Shown here in pieces: positions 31,858 through 42,425 of a stretch of DNA of 49,503 nt. The position numbers were made by a program, and so were the translations under genes. The first letter of the stretch is position 1; each line of letters begins with the position of its first letter. Source of the DNA: Tieghemiomyces parasiticus (lineage: Eukaryota > Kickxellomycota > Dimargaritomycetes > Dimargaritales > Dimargaritaceae); assembly GCA_027575765.1 (NCBI GenBank), contig JANBPT010000267.1, positions 1 to 49,503 of the forward strand, written 5' to 3'. The notes under the pieces are model-generated. The model did not search any database. It was not told the DNA's origin and saw nothing but the letters and a program-made list of their open reading frames with translations.

Positions 31858-33207
31858 ATGGCCTTGTCCCGAAGCGCCAAAGTGGGGGTCGTACTGGCCT
31901 TCAGCGCCGTCTTCTTCCTACTGGAAATCATCGTCGGCTACGTTGCTGGTTCCGTGGCGCTCGTGGCAGACTCGTTCCACATGCTCAACGACGTCCTCGG
32001 TTTTGTGGTCGCCTTGATTGCCATGCGTTTGGCCACGCGGCGGTCACCAGGTTCGTGCTATACCTACGGCTGGGGCCGTGCTGAAGTGCTCGGCGCCCTG
32101 ATCAACGCCTCCCTCCTACTCGGCCTCTGTCTGACCATCTATATCCAGGCTATCCAGCGCTTTTTTGAACCCACTCCAGTTGACTATCCGCAGTGGATGC
32201 TCGCAGTGGGCTGTGCCGGGCTGGTCTTCAACTGCGCCGGTATCTTCCTGTTCCGCGACGCCCATGCCCACGCCCACGGTGGTCGCGGGTGCAGCGGTCA
32301 TGCGCATAACAGCGCGGCCCCGGCCGTCCAGCACCACGCCTCATCTAATCCCAAAGACAAGGACGAGACAATGGGTGGTGGCACCGGTGGGCAGGCCCCT
32401 ACCGTTGGGGCCCCACACTCAATTATCTTGATCAGGCCTTCCTTTGCTGACACGGCGGCCAGTCTACCCCCGTCGGCTTGCTCACTGCCCTCCACAGCCA
32501 CTTCGACCCCGGTGAAGGACTCTAAGGACAGCGCCCAGACATCCACTTCCGTCGTGTACACCCCGTTGTCCAATACAGACTCCCCAGCCACATGCCCGAC
32601 CCTACCCGGCCACCAGCATGGCGAAAGTGACTACGCCCATGGTGGCCACCTCAACATGCGCGCTGTGTTTCTCCACGTGCTGGGTGACGCCCTGGCGAAC
32701 GTGGCCGTAATCATCACGGCTCTCGTGGTCTGGTTCTCGGACAGCCCCCATCGACACTATGCCGACCCAGTAGTCAGTATCCTCATGAACACGGTCATCG
32801 TGTACTTCACCATTCCACTTGTCATGTCCGCGGCACGCGTCCTACTCCAGTCCGTGCCTGAGTCGGTGTCATTGGCGAGCTTGCGTACGGAACTCCAGAC
32901 CTTGCCCCATATCCGTTCCATTCACGACCTGCATGTGTGGCAGTTGCTTGACAAGCAGATCATTGCCTCTGTCCATGTCACGGTGCCCCCGTTCCTTGGT
33001 GAGGTCGGGGTTACTAAAATGACCGAGTCTGTCGTGGCCGTCATGCACCGTCATGGGATTCATTCAACTACCATCCAGCCCGAGTTTGCGCCGACCGTGG
33101 ATAGCTTGGTGGGCGGAACGGAAGTCCCATGTCGCGTACGTTGCGTGTCGGCTTGTACGGCAACGACCTGTTGTCCTGCCGATCAAGATAAATCCATCCC
33201 CCATTAA
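31858..33207 (+). CDS. Vacuolar-type zinc transporter, CDF family (ZRC1/COT1-like, 449 aa)
   Basis: This is a cation-diffusion-facilitator Zn2+/H+ antiporter. By family it moves zinc (and cobalt) out of the cytosol into the vacuole. It has six transmembrane helices. The zinc site is formed by H41/D45 in helix 2 (ADSFHMLND) and H273/D277 in helix 5 (HVLGDALAN), the Zn-type HxxxD pairs. The cytosolic loop between helices 4 and 5 has DAHAHAHGG and GHAH clusters plus a Ser/Thr/Pro stretch. The C-terminal domain keeps the family core SVPESVSLASLR and IHDLHVWQL and ends in a Cys cluster (CRVRC...CC). I chose the ATG before ALSRSAK because the second transporter begins the same way; the open frame upstream starts at GTG. 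No intron. The next gene downstream is its paralogue, same direction. Confidence 0.93.
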   Translation: MALSRSAKVGVVLAFSAVFFLLEIIVGYVAGSVALVADSFHMLNDVLGFVVALIAMRLATRRSPGSCYTYGWGRAEVLGALINASLLLGLCLTIYIQAIQRFFEPTPVDYPQWMLAVGCAGLVFNCAGIFLFRDAHAHAHGGRGCSGHAHNSAAPAVQHHASSNPKDKDETMGGGTGGQAPTVGAPHSIILIRPSFADTAASLPPSACSLPSTATSTPVKDSKDSAQTSTSVVYTPLSNTDSPATCPTLPGHQHGESDYAHGGHLNMRAVFLHVLGDALANVAVIITALVVWFSDSPHRHYADPVVSILMNTVIVYFTIPLVMSAARVLLQSVPESVSLASLRTELQTLPHIRSIHDLHVWQLLDKQIIASVHVTVPPFLGEVGVTKMTESVVAVMHRHGIHSTTIQPEFAPTVDSLVGGTEVPCRVRCVSACTATTCCPADQDKSIPH

Positions 33208-34670
33208 CCGCACTCGTCTCAGCGAGTACGAGATCCCACAGGGGTGCAAATCACTCGGTTTTTGATACTCTGTATTCTATACTTTGCCCACTTCGGTATG
33301 CCAATTATACCTTGATAATAATCCCTCCCCCCCCCCACATGTCCTATTAAATGGTCAGACTCCTATCAAGGGAGTACCGTCACCCGTGCTCTGATCAGGT
33401 GGCACCGTGCAGTGCTCGGCCAGATAAGGGATTCCGGCGCCTCCGACTAGTCAGCTGGGTGATATTTTTAGCCTGTATTGGCCCTACCCTCCGACCAGGG
33501 GCATGGTGGGGAAGAAAAGGGGGAGGTGGGTGCTGGCGGCCGGAACAGGCACGGCCAAGGAGGGTAAGGAGCACAGGGTATGCGGGCAGATGGGGCCGTC
33601 ATTAGGCAACCTGCAAACAGGCGTCTCCTCATGCTGCCGTTCTTCTAATGGGACATCTGGTGTAATAGGAAGGCATGGAGGGAATTGACCCAACCATATG
33701 TACCTGATAAGCCCACAGTAACTAGGCCAACAACGTCACACGCCATGGCCTTCGAGAGCCCTCCTCGACTCCACCTGGCTCCGCTGGACCCCCGCTAAAC
33801 ATTCAGGCATAACCTCAGCCAGGCCATTAACGCCGTGACTCCCGGCTTTGCCGAGAACCCTAGGCATGCACCTGCTTCCCAGGGTAGGCTGCCCACGCGG
33901 GTAATCAAGCTACTTTCCCTCTGCCACTCATATCACCCCCAAGAATGAATCCTTCCTCTCTAACACTTCGGCCGGTCGCGGATCTCCGCATACCCGGAAT
34001 CTGCGAACCAGGCTCCGCTATTTACTTGTAGCGCCCCCAGTAGGCCAGTTGGCTTTCTTGCGCTACGTCCTCTACCTCGCCGCCACACTTCTACCCTTTC
34101 GCTCCTTACCGCCACCACGCTTAGGCTTCGCTCTCTGGGCCAGTTCCGCTCCTCCCCTCATCCGCAACGCATACAGCGGCGTGTGTCCGCCCCTGTTCGT
34201 TGTTCAACTACCAGTGTCGCCCGGTGCCTACCTCCTACGCCTGCTCCCTTGTGGCCTCGCCCTCGCTCTCTACCTCCATTGTAGCACTGAAAGTCTGTTC
34301 CTTTATCTCTCTTACTGAACCCCTCCCTTTAAGCCCGCTCCCCTTTACTTGACACCTGGGTTGCCGTCACCATTGTGCCCATCTTTCTTCCACGTCCCGG
34401 GGCAGCCGGATTTCCACTTACCTTTCCTGACCCACTTGCAGCTTACCTCACATTCCTTTAAAAAGCGCCGTCTTCCGTCAGGGATCACTCCTCTTACGCC
34501 TCCCCCTCCGCATTCTACCCCATACTCCTTCCACCACATTAACATATTTGTACTTTTAGTCTTCCCCAATCTTCTGCAACGCTCAGTATCCGAACCTTTC
34601 GCGTCTCTCTCCGCCTCTCTACGCATTTCGAGCTCTTTCCTGACATAACCGTCCCCAGCGAGTGTTCACC
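33208..34670. other. Spacer between zinc transporters; long ATG-free leader in its second half
   Basis: No gene is seen. From 33948 to 34670 the plus strand is pyrimidine-rich and contains no ATG, ending at the start codon of the second transporter. The frame at 34049-34318 begins at TTG and looks like translated leader. A CCCCCCCCCC run lies near 33330. Confidence 0.5.
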
Positions 34671-36395
34671 ATGGCGCTCTCTCGTACCGTCAAGGTCAGC
34701 ATCGTGCTGAGCTTCAGCATCACGCTGTTCCTGCTGGAGGTCATCGTGGGCTACGTGGTTGGGTCTATCGCTCTAATTGCCGACTCGTTCCACATGCTTA
34801 ATGACATCTTAGGCTTCGTTGTCGCCCTGGGCGCCATGCGGTTGGCTAAGAGTAGCACCTTCGGACCGCGGTACACCTACGGCTGGAAGCGCGCCGAGGT
34901 CCTGGGCGCCCTTATCAATGCGGTGCTGCTCCTGGGTCTCTGCCTGACCATTTATATTGAGGCCATTCAGCGCTTCTTCAATCCCACTCCCATCGAAAGT
35001 CCCCTGTGGATACTGGGCGTGGGCTGTGCTGGGTTCCTGTTTAATGTTGTAGGTATGTTCCTCTTCCAAGACGCCCACGTCCATGGTGCGGGCGGCTGCG
35101 GTGGGGGTCACTCACATAGCCAAGTCGTGCCTCCTAGTCCCGCTGGCGCGACCGAAGCCCTCGGTCATGGCCACGCTCACAGGCACGAAACCTGCCCGTC
35201 AGCTGATAGCCAGACCCGCCTGCGTAACGACGAAGATACTTTAGAAGGTGAGAGTAGTAGCGACGAGGTGGACGGGACACCCGAACTCCGTCAGACCATC
35301 ATCTCGGTGCTGCCTCCCAACGACCGCTACGCCTTGAACCACCCGGGCCGCTTCCAGGAGTCTATCATTGACGCCGCCGCGAACCTCAGTGCCTCCTTCC
35401 GCGAACGGTCCTACCCACGTCTCGCCCCTACCACTGGCAGTGACCGCCGGCCGAGCGCCTCCTACGATGCGGCTGGTCCCCATACCCCTCTGTTGCACGG
35501 TAGCAGTACGTCCCGCACGCACGTGTCCATTCCGTCCTACCACGCCACATCCGCAGGTACCCCGGAGGATGGCACAGTGGTGGCTACCACTCCGGCGTCT
35601 CGCCTACCTGATCCGGCTGTCTATTCGGAATTGACTGGTGGGGCCAGCCTCGAGCGTGCGAGCACGGCACGCGGTCACAGCCACAGCCATGAGCACAGCG
35701 GCAAGGACCACGACCACGGTCACGGCGGTCGACTCAACATGCGCGCGGTGTTCCTGCATGTCCTGGGCGACGCTCTGGCTAACCTGGCTGTCATTGCCAG
35801 CGCCCTGATTATTTGGCTGTCGGACAGCCCTTACCGCTTTTACTTTGACCCGGCCATCAGCCTGGTGATCAACACAGTTATTGTGTACTTTACGCTCCCG
35901 CTGGTCAAGTCGGCATCCTACATCCTCCTTCAGTCCGTCCCAGAATCGGTCTCCATCGGTAGCCTCCGCTCCGAAATCCGCGGCCTCCCGCACGTCCTGT
36001 CGATCCACGAACTCCACGTGTGGCAGCTGTCCGACACCCAGATCATTGGGTCTGTCCACGTGTTTGTGTCCAGGTCGCTGGGTGAGGCCGGGTTTATGCA
36101 GTTGGCCATCGCCATCAAAGCCATCATGCACCGTCACGGCATCCACTCAACCACCATCCAGCCCGAGTTTGTACCCAACCCGGAACATGTAGAGAATAAT
36201 ATCGAAGCCGCCGAGACCGCCTGTCTCCTCCGGTGCGCCGAGTTTTGCACCACCCCGTCGTGCTGTTTCATTAGTGACCAGAATACTCGGTTGATTGATA
36301 GTGGTAGTCCCAGCGATGACGACGATACCGCCTCGCGCGGTTCTGGACTTGATCACCGCCGTCACGACCATCATAACCCTGATCATGAGCACTAG
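34671..36395 (+). CDS. Second ZRC1-like zinc transporter, His-rich paralogue (574 aa)
   Basis: This is a CDF-family zinc exporter, a tandem paralogue of the gene at 31858. The six helices and both HxxxD sites are kept (H41/D45 and H363/D367), and the C-terminal domain is nearly parallel (SVPESVSIGSLR, IHELHVWQL). The difference is the cytosolic loop between helices 4 and 5. It is about 90 residues longer and has two His clusters (GHGHAHRHE; then GHSHSHEHSGKDHDHGHGG just before helix 5) flanking an acidic, Ser-rich segment. A second extension follows the Cys-rich end (CLLRC...CC), with an acidic stretch and an HRRHDHHNPDHEH tail. Such His loops tune metal sensing or selectivity in the family. 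The ATG at 34671 was chosen over an upstream GTG. No intron. Confidence 0.93.
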   Translation: MALSRTVKVSIVLSFSITLFLLEVIVGYVVGSIALIADSFHMLNDILGFVVALGAMRLAKSSTFGPRYTYGWKRAEVLGALINAVLLLGLCLTIYIEAIQRFFNPTPIESPLWILGVGCAGFLFNVVGMFLFQDAHVHGAGGCGGGHSHSQVVPPSPAGATEALGHGHAHRHETCPSADSQTRLRNDEDTLEGESSSDEVDGTPELRQTIISVLPPNDRYALNHPGRFQESIIDAAANLSASFRERSYPRLAPTTGSDRRPSASYDAAGPHTPLLHGSSTSRTHVSIPSYHATSAGTPEDGTVVATTPASRLPDPAVYSELTGGASLERASTARGHSHSHEHSGKDHDHGHGGRLNMRAVFLHVLGDALANLAVIASALIIWLSDSPYRFYFDPAISLVINTVIVYFTLPLVKSASYILLQSVPESVSIGSLRSEIRGLPHVLSIHELHVWQLSDTQIIGSVHVFVSRSLGEAGFMQLAIAIKAIMHRHGIHSTTIQPEFVPNPEHVENNIEAAETACLLRCAEFCTTPSCCFISDQNTRLIDSGSPSDDDDTASRGSGLDHRRHDHHNPDHEH

Positions 36396-37228
36396 GAGTT
36401 GTGCTGCTAGGCCCCGTTCTCCCTGGCCAGCTTCATTCTTTATTTTTAAAAAAAATACTGTACCCCCACCCATCCTCCTCTTCCTTAGCTTTCAGGGGGG
36501 AGTTTTTCCCCCTAGTTTCCATTTCGCCCAATTTTATCCGATCCACACTTCTGGCTTGCTACCCGTTCCCCGATGACTAGGTATCAATTATGTAAGTCCA
36601 GAGTTTTTATCTTATTCTTTCGACGAACCAAATTACGCCAGCGGCGTGCTTGTCTGTGTTGTGTAATATTCTAGCAATCAAAATGCATTGACCTAGAAAG
36701 CCCTGCCTCGGTGTATTAGCCACGCAAATGCCTTGTAGGCTAGGCTTAATAAAGTGTAACAAAGGCATTTATTCATTGTTAGGCCCTGAGGTTGTTGTAG
36801 GCCAAAACCCTGAAAAGGTCCCAGTTGATAATGTCGCCCCAACCACGTGACCAGAAGCGTGGTTGAGGCCACACCCGTGGCTGGCCAGTAGGATGTGGCA
36901 CGAAACGGTGAACTACGGAGATGGAGAGTAAATCTGCTGAGCCAAAGAAAAAAAGAAAAAAAAAGAAAAAAGAGAATGTCCGTCCAGCCAAGAAAAAAAG
37001 TGGTTGACTTGCCCATTCGTACGGAAAAGCTTCCGCACCCCGAACGTTGACCATATTTGGTTGTTACGGACCGAGCCGACTGCCTCAAGTGTGCTTTTAC
37101 CCTCCATAATACGGCCCTCTAACCATTCCGTCTGTCCGCACCAGCTAGCTATCTTCTACCAGTGCTTTCAATTCAGCTCGCCCCACCCTCTCACTTGCCC
37201 ACCCTCACTTCTTCATACACTTACCGAC
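36396..37228. other. Intergenic region between zinc transporter and NOG2
   Basis: No gene seen. There is an A-rich run on the plus strand at about 36950-37000 (AAAAAAGAAAAAAAAAGAAAAAA type). The last 250 nt before the NOG2 start lack ATG and are C/T-rich. Confidence 0.5.
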
Positions 37229-40067
37229 ATGGGTGGTGAAAAGAAGCGTGAAGCCAACCGCCGCAAGGCCGCGGGCGGTAGCGACGGTCTCGGCAACCTG
37301 CACCTCAAGGGCGAGAATTTCTACCGCGACCGGGCGAAGGTTCAGCGGCTCAAGATGCTGAATGGCGGCAAACCGATCCGCAACCCGGACGGCAAGATCA
37401 TCAAAGCGGCGGCCTTCCAAAGCTCCGACGCGCCGGCGGTGGCGCGGGTGGAGCCCAACCGCAAGTGGTTCGGCAATACCCGGGTCATTACGCAGGAATC
37501 CCTCGAAACATTTCGCTCCGAGATGTCGGCCAAGCTCAACGACCCGTACCAGGTGCTGCTCAAGCACGCCAAGCTGCCGCTTAGTCTGGTCACGGACGCC
37601 AAGGCCCCCGGTGAGGGCACTGTGATGGGGGCTGGGCATATGTTGGAAACCGAATCGTTTGCCCATACGTTTGGCGCCAAGGCCCAGCGGAAACGGCCCA
37701 AGATTGCCCAGGCGAGTTTGGAGGAGCTGATGACTACCGTCGATCAGGTCCAGGAGAAGTATGCGGTGGCTAGTGACGGTCAGTTGCTATCCAACCGAAT
37801 TACAGATTATGTCGACGAGGCCCGTGACTGGGTGTTCAATGCCGGCCAGTCTAAACGAATCTGGAACGAGCTATACAAGGTAAGGCCATGCTTCGGAATC
37901 TGAGAGAGACGGCACCTTTTTTATTTTGGATCAAGACTGGTCTCGTTCGAAGCTGTTGCTGTTATGGGCCCTCTACATCTCTCCCTCCCTTTCTACGGCC
38001 CCCTTCCTTCGCCGAAGCTACCTTGCCCGTATTTTGTTTACCCGACTCCGGGATACTTACCCTCCGACTCCCTTATCCCACTTCACGTCCCACTTCCATC
38101 ATGACAGGTCATTGACTCCTCTGACGTTGTAATCCACGTCCTGGACGCCCGCGACCCGATGGGTACGCGGTGTAAGAACGTTGAAAAGTACCTCAATAAG
38201 GAAGCCAAGCACAAGCATCTCGTGTTCCTCCTTAACAAGGTTGACCTGGTACCCACGTGGGTCACGGCCCGCTGGGTCAAGCTCCTCTCTAAGGAGTACC
38301 CTACCCTGGCCTTCCACGCCAGCATCAACAATTCGTTCGGCAAGGGGTCCCTCATCCAGCTGCTTCGCCAGTTTGCCAAATTGCATTCCGATAAGAAACA
38401 GATCAGCGTAGGCTTCATTGGGTACCCTAATACCGGCAAGAGCTCGATTATTAACACTCTCAAGAAGAAGAAGGTGTGCAATGTGGCGCCGATCCCTGGT
38501 GAAACTAAGGTAGGTAACCCGCGAATATCCCGGTCCGGGTCTTTCCAAGCGCTCAACGGGGGGGGGACTCACCTATGCTTGACCACCATGTGTCTAACGT
38601 CAGTCTAACCTTCCTTCACCCCTCCTTCCTCATGATGATACCGCCCTATCCCCCTATCTCCCTAAAGGTCTGGCAATACATCACGCTCATGCGGCGCATC
38701 TACCTCATCGACTGCCCCGGCGTTGTGCACCCTTCGGCCGAGGACACGGATGCCGACATTGTCCTCAAGGGCGTGGTAAGTATGATGAAGAAATACATGG
38801 GGCCCCAGCTGAGAAAAAAGAAGAGAAAGAAGCGAATGACTTCCTGTCAAGGTGGTGGCACACGTCGCTCTGATTTCTTGTCCAGGAGTCGGGGCGGGGG
38901 AGGACAATTTGAAGAGCTTGGTTGATTCTGGCGTCCTGACGTTCCGACCCTCTACCTAGACAAAGGAAGGATCGATGCCCCACAACTCTGGCCTATTCCA
39001 ACCGACTAACTCTGTGTTTACGCCCTCATTATCACCCATCTTTCATTTATGATTTATAGGTCCGCGTCGAAAACGTTAAGGCCCCCGAGCAGTACATCCC
39101 GGACGTCCTAACGCGCGTGCGGCACGAGTACATCACCAAGACGTACAACGTAGAGCGGTGGGCTGACCATGAGGAGTTCCTCTCGCTGCTGGCTCAGCAA
39201 TCGGGGCGGCTACTCAAGGGTGGTGAACCAGACTTGTCCACCGTAGCCAAGATGGTCCTGAATGACTGGCTACGAGGCAAAATTCCGTATTTCACCGCAC
39301 CGCCCGACTCGGAGGCGTTTGCCGCCCAGATGGCCGCGGCCGAAGCCCGGGCCGCCGCCGCCGAAGCCGCTCAAATTGTGGATGGTCCCGCGGGGCAGCA
39401 GGGGGATGACGCAGCTAGTCGAAAGCGGAAGGCGCGTAAAGCCATCGGTGTCGAACAAACGTTTAGCAAGATCCCGGTGCTTACCGATTTCCTGCCCCTC
39501 GACATGGTTGACACCGACCCGTCGATCCTGCAGGATGGTAACGCCGGGGGTGCCATGGACGTCAGTGGTGGAGATTTCACCGACTTTGCCGAAGGTGGTG
39601 ATGCTGCTAGTGGTGAAACCAAGGAGATGGCGGCAGCTGCCGAGCAGCCCGACTGGGACGAAGTGTTCCAGAGTGTCGTTGGTGAAGAGACCGTATCCTC
39701 CCTGGGCGGCGAGACCAGTCAAGTGGCTGGTAAAAAACGCAAGGCTCGTGGTGCCGACTCGGCGGCTGGCAATGACGAGGAAGGGCAGGAGCAAGACGAG
39801 GAACAGGAGGAAGAGGAGGAGGAGGGCGACGGTGATGCTGGTGGTGAGGACGACGACAGTGGTGTGGCCAGCGCCGACGACGACGACGATGAGACCAACC
39901 CACGGGCCAAGAAAGCCAAGCGTATGACGACCAACAAGAAGAAGGTCGGCACACATTACTACGAGAAGGCAAACGTCAAAAACCGTAACCGTAACAAGTC
40001 ACGGCCGGTCGATCCGAAGCGCAAGACGAAAGAGTTGCAGTCCATGGGCAAGTCCAAGTCACGTTAA
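37229..40067 (+). CDS. Nucleolar GTP-binding protein 2 (Nog2/Nug2/GNL2), 722 aa, four exons
   Basis: Nog2 is a circularly permuted GTPase that joins pre-60S ribosomes in the nucleolus/nucleoplasm and holds the place of the export factor Nmd3. The exons are 37229-37879, 38108-38509, 38668-38775 and 39060-40067; all introns are phase 0 with GTAAGG, GTAGGT and GTAAGT donors and AG acceptors. The N-terminal NGP1NT domain (about residues 30-190) includes [19 protein letters not shown]. GTPase motifs come in permuted order: DARDPMG, then G4 NKVD (260-263), G5-like [14 protein letters not shown]1 GYPNTGKSS (322-330), and G3 DCPG (366-369). The last splice restores GV-VRVENV exactly. The C-terminal 300 residues contain an Ala-rich helix, a long acidic tract and a basic tail ([21 protein letters not shown]) for nucleolar retention. 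The length matches human GNL2 (731). Confidence 0.95.
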
Positions 40068-42425
40068 ATGAACCCACCCTGATCCTCCCCCCCTCCCTTC
40101 ATTCCAGCACATTGTAGGTTTTCTTTTTTCCTTTATATCTTTTCTGACTGTTTTTAATTTTTGGTCATTGTTTGTTATGTGGCCCCCGGTCGGAGTAAAG
40201 AACGTAGTCGCCCACCGTATACTTTAGAAACTACCAGGCAGGCTCTCTCACACCTTCGTATCATACACGCGTCCGTCCCAGGCCACTCCTTCCCCCCCCA
40301 CAGCAATTTCTAATATTAAAGAGCGGTAATGCCACCAGCAGGTAAGGATAGCAAGTCTCCTTTCTCACCCTCTTCTTCATCCTGGCTGGCGTGGATGGTG
40401 TGCTGTTGGTACTTTAGCGGTTGTTTACAATTACGACCGGGCCATGTTCCCACTGAAGACCCTTCGTTCTCAGGATTAGCGGTTACCTGATTGGGGGAGG
40501 GGGTCCTGAAGGGCCTTTAGGGTATCCACAGTTATACGAATATAAGCACATTGGAAGCCCTTCTCTAGCGTCGGATAGAATCAAGATACTCCTAATGACG
40601 GCTTAGTGTCCTCCACTTCTTCCTCCTCACACCAGTTGCTCTCCTCCCCCCTAACTAGCCTCCATCGATTGGTCTTGCCTGTCGCTCTAGCGGACGGACT
40701 TGGACGACCCTGTGGTGTTGCTGGCTAAGCTGTCTAGTGCTGGGCGCATTAACACGCCAGTGCCAGGGGGAAGCACGGCTTGTAGTCGGTTTGGGAGAGC
40801 GGCAGGGAGAGGCAGGTATGTGAAATTAGTAATACGATAATGACATTTCAGCACACTGTCCTCACTTAAGCCCTGCCAACGCCCTACGGGAATCGCCTTC
40901 ATGACTATCCCGTAGATGCATCAGCAGTCAAGGGGCAAACTTTTCAAGCTAAAGCCGGCTCAGCCTGCACCGTCCATCTCTCTCAATGTTTAAATAGGCA
41001 ATGGTCCACACTATGTATGGCGCCTTTCGTAGTGCCGTCCCTTTTTTTCTCACTCTTTATCGGCACACTTATTATGTGATGGTACGTCTGCACGTATTAT
41101 TTTCTGATGAGAAGAACGAGTGCAAATCCTCACTGCCATTCCGTCTCGCCGTGTCCCGCCACAGATTGCCGACGTGCATTGTTCCACGGATATAAGGCTT
41201 CGCTCCGGATAGAAAGCCGTTCAGTCAATAGTTAGCCGTTCCTGCGCGGGGCTCTACTGTCCCATCGTTGTGCCTGGGTTCGGAAAGGGTGTCAGGTATA
41301 GGGCCTGGCTTTTTCCAACTGTCGCGTCTAATTGACGATGCATTGCCAATTAATGAACCACTCGACCTAATGGCCTGGCACTGCCTACATGAGTTGGGGA
41401 GGGTCACATTGCCTCGTACTGTATCGAATGACTTATTCCCATCCGCTGTCAAACCTACCGCCATTCGATATCCGCCGACCCCGCCACCCCTGGCGGCGTT
41501 AGGTAGAGCAGCGCAGTGGTTCAGGAGGCACTGCTCTCCTGTGCACCGCGCCTCCCCGTACTCCGCATCCCAACTCTGTACAAACCTCCGTTGCTATAGC
41601 CTCCCACGGGGGAGGTATTAGGCCACTCCCATTTACTGAACCATTGCTGCCTTCCGCATCCCATTGTGGCCAGGCCTGCGTCTCTCGCGTATCTTCGGCC
41701 ATGAGGGGAGAGGCGGCAGGGATTCCGTCCATCCTGTAGCCGAGTGTAGGCGGTTAAGTTGGAGAGGGGGGGGCGAGTCAGCGGTGCGGTAGGAAGGAGC
41801 ATTGGGAGAGCGGCCCCACACTAGCAGATTGGGTGGCCCAGAGTGCTGGGGGCTACGGCGCCACCGAAACACTTCCCTCTTTCGTGGTCCTAGGTAGGAG
41901 AGGGCCCAAACGCTCTCGTCGTTATTCTCCTCCCCTCCTTTCATTTTTTACAGCCCCCTAGCTTCTGGGCACCGCTGGCGCTTTGACCTGCCCCGCGTTT
42001 TTAAGCCATCCCGCAGCCTGCCATCCCTCGAGCGGTAGACACCCCACCCACTCCGTTGTGAATACCTCGCCAGCCAACCGTCCCAGCATCAGCCGATCCC
42101 CTGTGGCTTGGCTTCCTTGTATGTCCTTCAATAGCTGTCCCCCCGTGTTCCCGGTCATTCTCGCCCAGCGCAGCGTACTAGCCGGCACTGCCAAAGCAAT
42201 TTGCCTGGCCTAGGTCGTCGCTTCACTTCAGTGGTACCCTGTCAAACCGACCTACCTGGCGACGGCACCCCATTATTTTCTCCCGCACAGACCACAGCTG
42301 GTCAGACCGCTCAGACCTTACTAACCATTTCTTGTCCGGCATTCCAGTTCACCATTCTTTTATCCGGCCTCTGTCCGCCACCCCCTGCCTCGTCTCTCCG
42401 GTTATAGCACGACTACTCTTCCGTC
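40068..42425. other. Intergenic region, about 2.4 kb, no firm gene
   Basis: This contains the 3' flank of NOG2 and the promoter/leader of the next gene; the last 300 nt before 42426 are ATG-free. Two weak hints: a possible spliced 24-residue frame starting at 40329 on the plus strand, and a minus-strand frame ending at 40687 (TAG) whose last 45 or so residues look protein-like. Neither is recognised. Confidence 0.4.

Noticed and set aside
39270..39956. 228-codon minus-strand frame with Val/Leu runs
   Set aside because: It is a shadow of the acidic tract of NOG2; GAC/GAG runs read as Val/Leu on the other strand.
40687..40902. Minus-strand frame ending in a Ser/Thr-rich tail, possible terminal exon
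   Set aside because: The last 45 or so residues look protein-like, but I found no upstream exon with a matching frame and no family, so I did not call a gene.
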